Below, one piece after another: positions 59,923-64,000 of a stretch of DNA of 64,000 bases. Both the position numbers and the translations under genes were made by a program. Position 1 is the stretch's first letter; the number at the start of each line of letters is the position of its first letter. The DNA comes from CBDATW01 sp965214965 (lineage in GTDB: Bacteria > Bacillota_I > Bacilli_A > CBDATW01), in contig OZ244030.1 of the NCBI GenBank assembly GCA_965214965.1, positions 124,001 to 188,000 on the forward strand, written 5' to 3'. The notes under the pieces are model-generated. The model had not been told where the DNA came from, made no database searches, and saw nothing but the letters and a program-made list of their open reading frames with translations.

Positions 59923-61440
59923 ATGGCATTAGATATATCAAATATTTCAAATTTAATTAAAAAACAAATTGAAAATTACGAAAATAAAATTAAAAGTGAT
60001 TCTGTTGGTACTGTTATTTCAGTAGGTGATGGTATTGCTACAGTTGATGGTTTAGACCAAGTTGTCGTTTCAGAACTGGTAAAGTTTGAAAACGGAACTT
60101 TTGGTATGGCTCTTAACTTAGAAGAAGATTTTGTCGGTGTCGTTATTATGGGTGATGACAAAGGAATCACAGAAGGTTCTAAAGTTTCAAGAACAGAAGA
60201 AATTATTAAAGTTCCTGTTGGAGACCAATTACTTGGAAGAGTAGTTAACCCCCTGGGAGTAGCTATAGATGGCGGAAAAGAAATTTCTCACAAAAAAACA
60301 AGACCTGTTGAAAGAATTGCACCAGGTGTTATGAAAAGAAAATCAGTTGATGTACCTTTGGAAACTGGTTTAAAAGTTGTAGACTCGCTTATCCCGATTG
60401 GTCGTGGACAACGAGAACTTATTATTGGAGATAGACAAACTGGTAAAACAGCAGTTGCAATTGATACAATTATTAACCAAAAAAATACAAATGTTAAATG
60501 TGTTTATGTTGCTGTTGGTCAAAAAGCATCTACAGTTGCCCAAATTGTTGAAAAATTAAAACAACACAAGGCAATGGATTACACAACAGTTGTTTCTTCA
60601 ACAGCTTCAGAGGCTTCTTCAATCCAATACTTAGCACCTTATTCAGGTATGGCAATGGCAGAAGAGTGAATGGAAAACGGAGATGATGTTTTAATTATCT
60701 TTGACGATCTTTCAAAACATGCCGTAGCCTACAGAACTATGTCACTATTATTAAGAAGGCCTCCAGGACGTGAAGCTTACCCAGGTGATGTATTCTACTT
60801 GCACTCAAGATTACTAGAAAGAGCATGTAGACTTAACGAAGCAAATGGTGGGGGTTCAATTACAGCCCTACCTATTGTTGAAACACAAGGAGGAGATATT
60901 TCTGCTTATATTCCAACAAATGTTATTTCAATTACTGATGGCCAAATCTTTATGATGACTGAACTATTCAACTCAGGACAAAGACCAGCTGTTGATCCAG
61001 GACTTTCAGTTTCGCGTGTTGGTTCATCAGCGCAAATTAAAGCCATTAAACAAGTTTCAGGTTCACTAAAACTAGAATTGGCTCAATATAATGAACTTGC
61101 AGCCTTTGCCCAATTTGGATCTGATCTAGATGCATCAACTAAAGAAATTCTAGATCATGGTGCCAAAGTAACAGAAGTTATGAAGCAAGCTCAATACCAA
61201 CCAATGTGTCAAATTGAACAATCAGTAATTCTATTTGCCGTTAAAAACAAATACATTAAAGATGTAGATATAAGCAAACTAAAAGATTATGAAGAATATC
61301 TTGTGAAAAATATTAAAACAAGTGCTGCTTTTAAAGAGTTGGCAAAAACAAAAGAAATAAACGATAAAATTGAAAAATCTCTTGCACAAGAAATTGAAAA
61401 ACATACAAAAGCTTTTTCAAAATTTAATAAAACTAAATAA
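59923..61440 (+). CDS. atpA: ATP synthase F1 subunit alpha
   Basis: Alpha carries the noncatalytic nucleotide sites and the alpha-beta interface. The 505-residue protein has Walker A GDRQTGKT (169-176), the LIIFDDLSKHA Walker B, PGREAYPGDVFYLHSRLLER and PAVDPGLSVSRVGSSAQIKA. Trp codons are TGA. Its stop overlaps atpG (TAATG). Confidence 0.97.
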
Positions 61441-62294
61441 TGCCAACATTAGATAAGATTAAAAACCGTATTAGCTCGATTAAATCAACTTCAAAAATTA
61501 CAAAAGCTATGGAGTTAGTTGCAACAGCTAAAATTAAAAAAGCAAGAGAAAACTTTGATAAAACATCAAGTTATTATCAAGAAGTCATAAACAATGTTGT
61601 AGATATTGCAGACAAAATCAAAAGGACAAAATCAAAATTTTTAATTAAACAAGATGGAAAAACAATTTGAATTGTTCTATCATCTGATTTAGGTCTTTGT
61701 GGAGGATACAACATAAAAAATTTCAAAGAACTAAAAGCACAATATAAAGCAGGAGACGCAATTCTTGCTGTTGGACTTAAAGCCCAATCACTATCAAGAA
61801 CAAATAATATAGAATTTGAACAAGGTTACTCACAAATCATTGGATCATTTACAGTTGATAATGCTCAAAACATTATTGATGATGCAGTTAAATTATTTAC
61901 AGATAAAGATTCAAATTTTACTTCGATAAAATTAATAGCATCTCAATTTATAAATAATGTAACATTTGAACCAGAAACAATTAACCTTATACCAATTTCA
62001 GTAGATAATTTAGAATCTACTAAAGAAAAAATAAAATCATCTGCACCAACTAAATTTGAACAAGAACCAGATGAAATTGTTTCAAAAATAGCACCAATGT
62101 TTATGGTTTATTCGCTATATGCAAAAGTGCAAGAAGCAAAATTAATAGAACAGGCATCAAGAAGATTAGCAATGGAAGCCGCTACCAAAAATGCCAAAGA
62201 ATTATTAGACGATTTGAAAATACAATATAACCAAAAACGTCAAGCAAACATTACTCAAGAAATTTCAGAGATCATTGCCGGATCTAATTCATAG
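61440..62294 (+). CDS. atpG: ATP synthase F1 subunit gamma
   Basis: Gamma is the rotor shaft. The 284-residue protein has RISSIKSTSKITKAMELVATAKIKKA at its start, SSDLGLCGGYN in the middle and the C-terminal EQASRRLAMEAATKNAKELL helix. Translation is coupled to atpA. Confidence 0.95.
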
Positions 62295-62303
62295 GAGAAA
62301 AAA

Positions 62304-63674
62304 ATGAAAAATATAGGGATTATTTCACAAATTAAAGGACCAGTTGTCGACATTAAGTTTTCATCTAGCAAACTTCCCGAACTTTATAATGCTATCGTTA
62401 TTCAAAATGATAAAGAAAAAGTTACAGTTGAGGTTGCTCAACATATCGGGGATGATACCGTTAGATGTATTGCTATGTCTGCAACTGAAGGTCTAAAAAG
62501 AGGATTAGAAGCACACGATACTGGTGCAGCAATTTCTGTTCCTGTTGGTGATGCAACACTTGGACGTATGTTTAACGTTCTTGGAGAGCCAATTGATGAA
62601 AAACCAGCTCCAAAAGCTAAAACAGAACCAATCCACAGGCCAGCACCTTCGTTTACAGATCAATCATCAATAGCAGAAATTTTAGAAACAGGAATCAAAG
62701 TTATTGATCTGCTTTGTCCATATGCTAAAGGTGGTAAAATTGGTCTATTTGGTGGAGCTGGTGTTGGTAAAACAGTTCTTATCCAAGAACTTATTAATAA
62801 CATTGCTAAAGAGCACGGTGGTGTTTCTGTTTTCGCTGGTGTTGGGGAACGTTCAAGGGAAGGTAACGACCTTTACTACGAAATGATGGAAGCCAATGTT
62901 TTAGATAAAACAACACTAGTCTTTGGACAAATGAACGAACCACCTGGAGCTAGAATGAGAGTTGCACTTTCAGCTTTAACTATGGCTGAGCAATTCAGGG
63001 ACAAACAAAACCAAGATGTTCTTCTATTTGTTGACAACATCTTTAGATTTTCTCAAGCTGGCTCTGAAGTTTCAGCCTTACTAGGTCGTATGCCATCAGC
63101 TGTTGGATACCAACCAACACTAGCTACAGAAATGGGTACTCTTCAAGAAAGAATTACTTCAACATCAGCTGGCTCAATTACTTCAGTACAAGCTGTTTAT
63201 GTTCCAGCAGATGACTTGACTGACCCAGCTCCTGCAACTACATTCACTCACCTTGATGCCAAAACAGTTCTATCAAGACAAATTGCTTCACTAGGTATTT
63301 ATCCAGCAATTGACCCCCTTGATTCATCATCAAGAATGCTTGACCCACAAGTTGTTGGTAAAGAGCACTATGAAACAGCTACAAAAGTTGTTGAGATTTT
63401 GCAAAGATTCAAAGAGCTACAAGATATCATTGCTATTTTAGGTATGGATGAATTATCAGAAGAAGACAAAAAAATAGTTGCTAGAGCCAGAAGAATTAGA
63501 AACTTCCTTTCACAACCATTCCATGTTGCTGAAAAATTTTCTGGAAAAGAAGGAAAATTTGTCCCTCTTAAAGAAACAATCCAAGGGTTTAAAGAAATTT
63601 TGGATGGTAAACACGATACTGTTGCTGAAAGCAAATTCCTATATGTTGGTTCAATTAACGAACTAAAGGTATAA
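62304..63674 (+). CDS. atpD: ATP synthase F1 subunit beta
   Basis: Beta is the catalytic subunit. The 456-residue protein has Walker A GGAGVGKT (150-157), the GERSREGNDLYYEM catalytic segment, Walker B VLLFVDNIFRFSQAGSEVS and the conserved LLGRMPSAVGYQPTLATEM. Length and motifs are normal. GGAG precedes the start. Confidence 0.98.
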   Translation: MKNIGIISQIKGPVVDIKFSSSKLPELYNAIVIQNDKEKVTVEVAQHIGDDTVRCIAMSATEGLKRGLEAHDTGAAISVPVGDATLGRMFNVLGEPIDEKPAPKAKTEPIHRPAPSFTDQSSIAEILETGIKVIDLLCPYAKGGKIGLFGGAGVGKTVLIQELINNIAKEHGGVSVFAGVGERSREGNDLYYEMMEANVLDKTTLVFGQMNEPPGARMRVALSALTMAEQFRDKQNQDVLLFVDNIFRFSQAGSEVSALLGRMPSAVGYQPTLATEMGTLQERITSTSAGSITSVQAVYVPADDLTDPAPATTFTHLDAKTVLSRQIASLGIYPAIDPLDSSSRMLDPQVVGKEHYETATKVVEILQRFKELQDIIAILGMDELSEEDKKIVARARRIRNFLSQPFHVAEKFSGKEGKFVPLKETIQGFKEILDGKHDTVAESKFLYVGSINELKV

Positions 63675-63677
63675 GAT

Positions 63678-64000
63678 ATGAATTTATTAAAAATAAAAAT
63701 TTTAACACCTAACGGTATTTATTTAGAAGATGATATTTATCGTTTAGATGTTAGAACACAATCAGGTAACATGGGTATTTTACATAATCACTCACCGCTA
63801 GTATCTAGTTTAGATATTGCAAAAATGCAAATTATAACTAAGGATCAAAAACCAAAAATATATGCACTTCATGGTGGATTACTTAATGTAATTGGTAAAG
63901 AAGCCATCATTATTACAAGTGCAATCGAATCCCAAGAAGCAATTGATAAAAAAAGAGCACAAATTGCCAAAGATAATGCAGAAAAAATTATTACAAAGAC
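63678..64000 (+). CDS. atpC: ATP synthase F1 subunit epsilon (partial)
   Basis: Epsilon regulates F1 and contacts the c-ring. The first 107 residues are present: the beta-sandwich domain with MNLLKIKILTPNGIYLEDDI and the GILHNHSPLVSSLDIA segment, then the start of the helical C-terminal domain. The gene begins 3 nt after atpD and runs off the window. Confidence 0.93.
   Translation, partial: MNLLKIKILTPNGIYLEDDIYRLDVRTQSGNMGILHNHSPLVSSLDIAKMQIITKDQKPKIYALHGGLLNVIGKEAIIITSAIESQEAIDKKRAQIAKDNAEKIITK

Noticed and set aside
1..64000. CRISPR arrays, prophage, integrative elements, rRNA genes or an origin of replication
   Set aside because: I saw no regular repeat-spacer array, no integrase or phage structural genes, no rRNA and no dnaA-box cluster. 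The only mobile-element trace is the transposase remnant near 33.2-33.7 kb.

Overview
The window is an A+T-rich piece of a mollicute (Mycoplasma-type) chromosome. UGA is read as tryptophan throughout: nearly every long gene has in-frame TGA at positions where its family carries Trp, and every gene end I could resolve is TAA or TAG. Other typical marks are few and short intergenic gaps, many TAATG stop/start overlaps, extended -10 promoters (TGnTATAAT) often only 7-12 nt from the start codon, and U-tailed hairpin terminators. The gene set suggests a hominis/synoviae-type mycoplasma; I do not assign a species.

Layout. 1-6308: 3' end of comFA, comFC, secA, uvrB, tatD. 6420-13868: amino-acid permease 1, hslO, dusB-gpsA-lysS and a membrane protein, then rpsF-ssb-rpsR. 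13958-18334: glycerol module glpO <- | -> glpK-glpF plus an RpiR-type regulator. 18400-24109: rplI-dnaB-rlmH, cysS-rlmB, a frameshifted SigH-like sigma factor, rpmG-secE-nusG (the Bacillus cysS-to-nusG order). 24190-28211: cation/H+ antiporter, rplK-rplA and rplJ-rplL with leader RNAs. 28253-29845 (-): ornithine cyclodeaminase with an extra C-terminal region. 30119-33720: infC-rpmI-rplT and a small membrane-protein gene, followed by a decayed tandem copy of the block next to an IS1595/ISXO2-like transposase remnant. 33808-37236: degV, bioY, prmC, a YgjP-like metallopeptidase, crr. 37909-41787: kbl-tdh divergent from permease 2. 41886-43877: tRNA-Lys, tRNA-Leu, RluD-type pseudouridine synthase, an EIIB-like protein. 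43963-47622: pta-ackA-nox. 47718-52661: an accessory locus with a PD-(D/E)XK-like/DUF2075 helicase and a membrane KAP-type P-loop NTPase with a large unusual C-terminal half. 52729-57289: DUF1295 membrane protein, ECF-type S component, ung, tsaC-like, rpiB, glyA. 57289-64000: F1Fo ATP synthase operon, cut inside atpC.

How the genes work together. Permease 2, Tdh and Kbl would take up threonine and split it to glycine and acetyl-CoA. Pta and AckA would make ATP from the acetyl-CoA, Nox would reoxidise NADH, and GlyA could use the glycine. GlpF, GlpK and GlpO form a glycerol route likely to yield hydrogen peroxide. The glp divergent region and the tdh/permease-2 divergent region share a nearly identical 14-bp palindromic motif, which hints at a common regulator. 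Four ribosomal-protein operons carry leaders that look autoregulatory.

The strongest candidates for something undescribed are the nuclease-helicase/KAP NTPase pair, the sigma factor interrupted at an 8-A tract, the ornithine cyclodeaminase fusion, and the tandem duplication in which only a 76-residue membrane protein stayed intact. All functions are read from sequence by eye; no database search was run.
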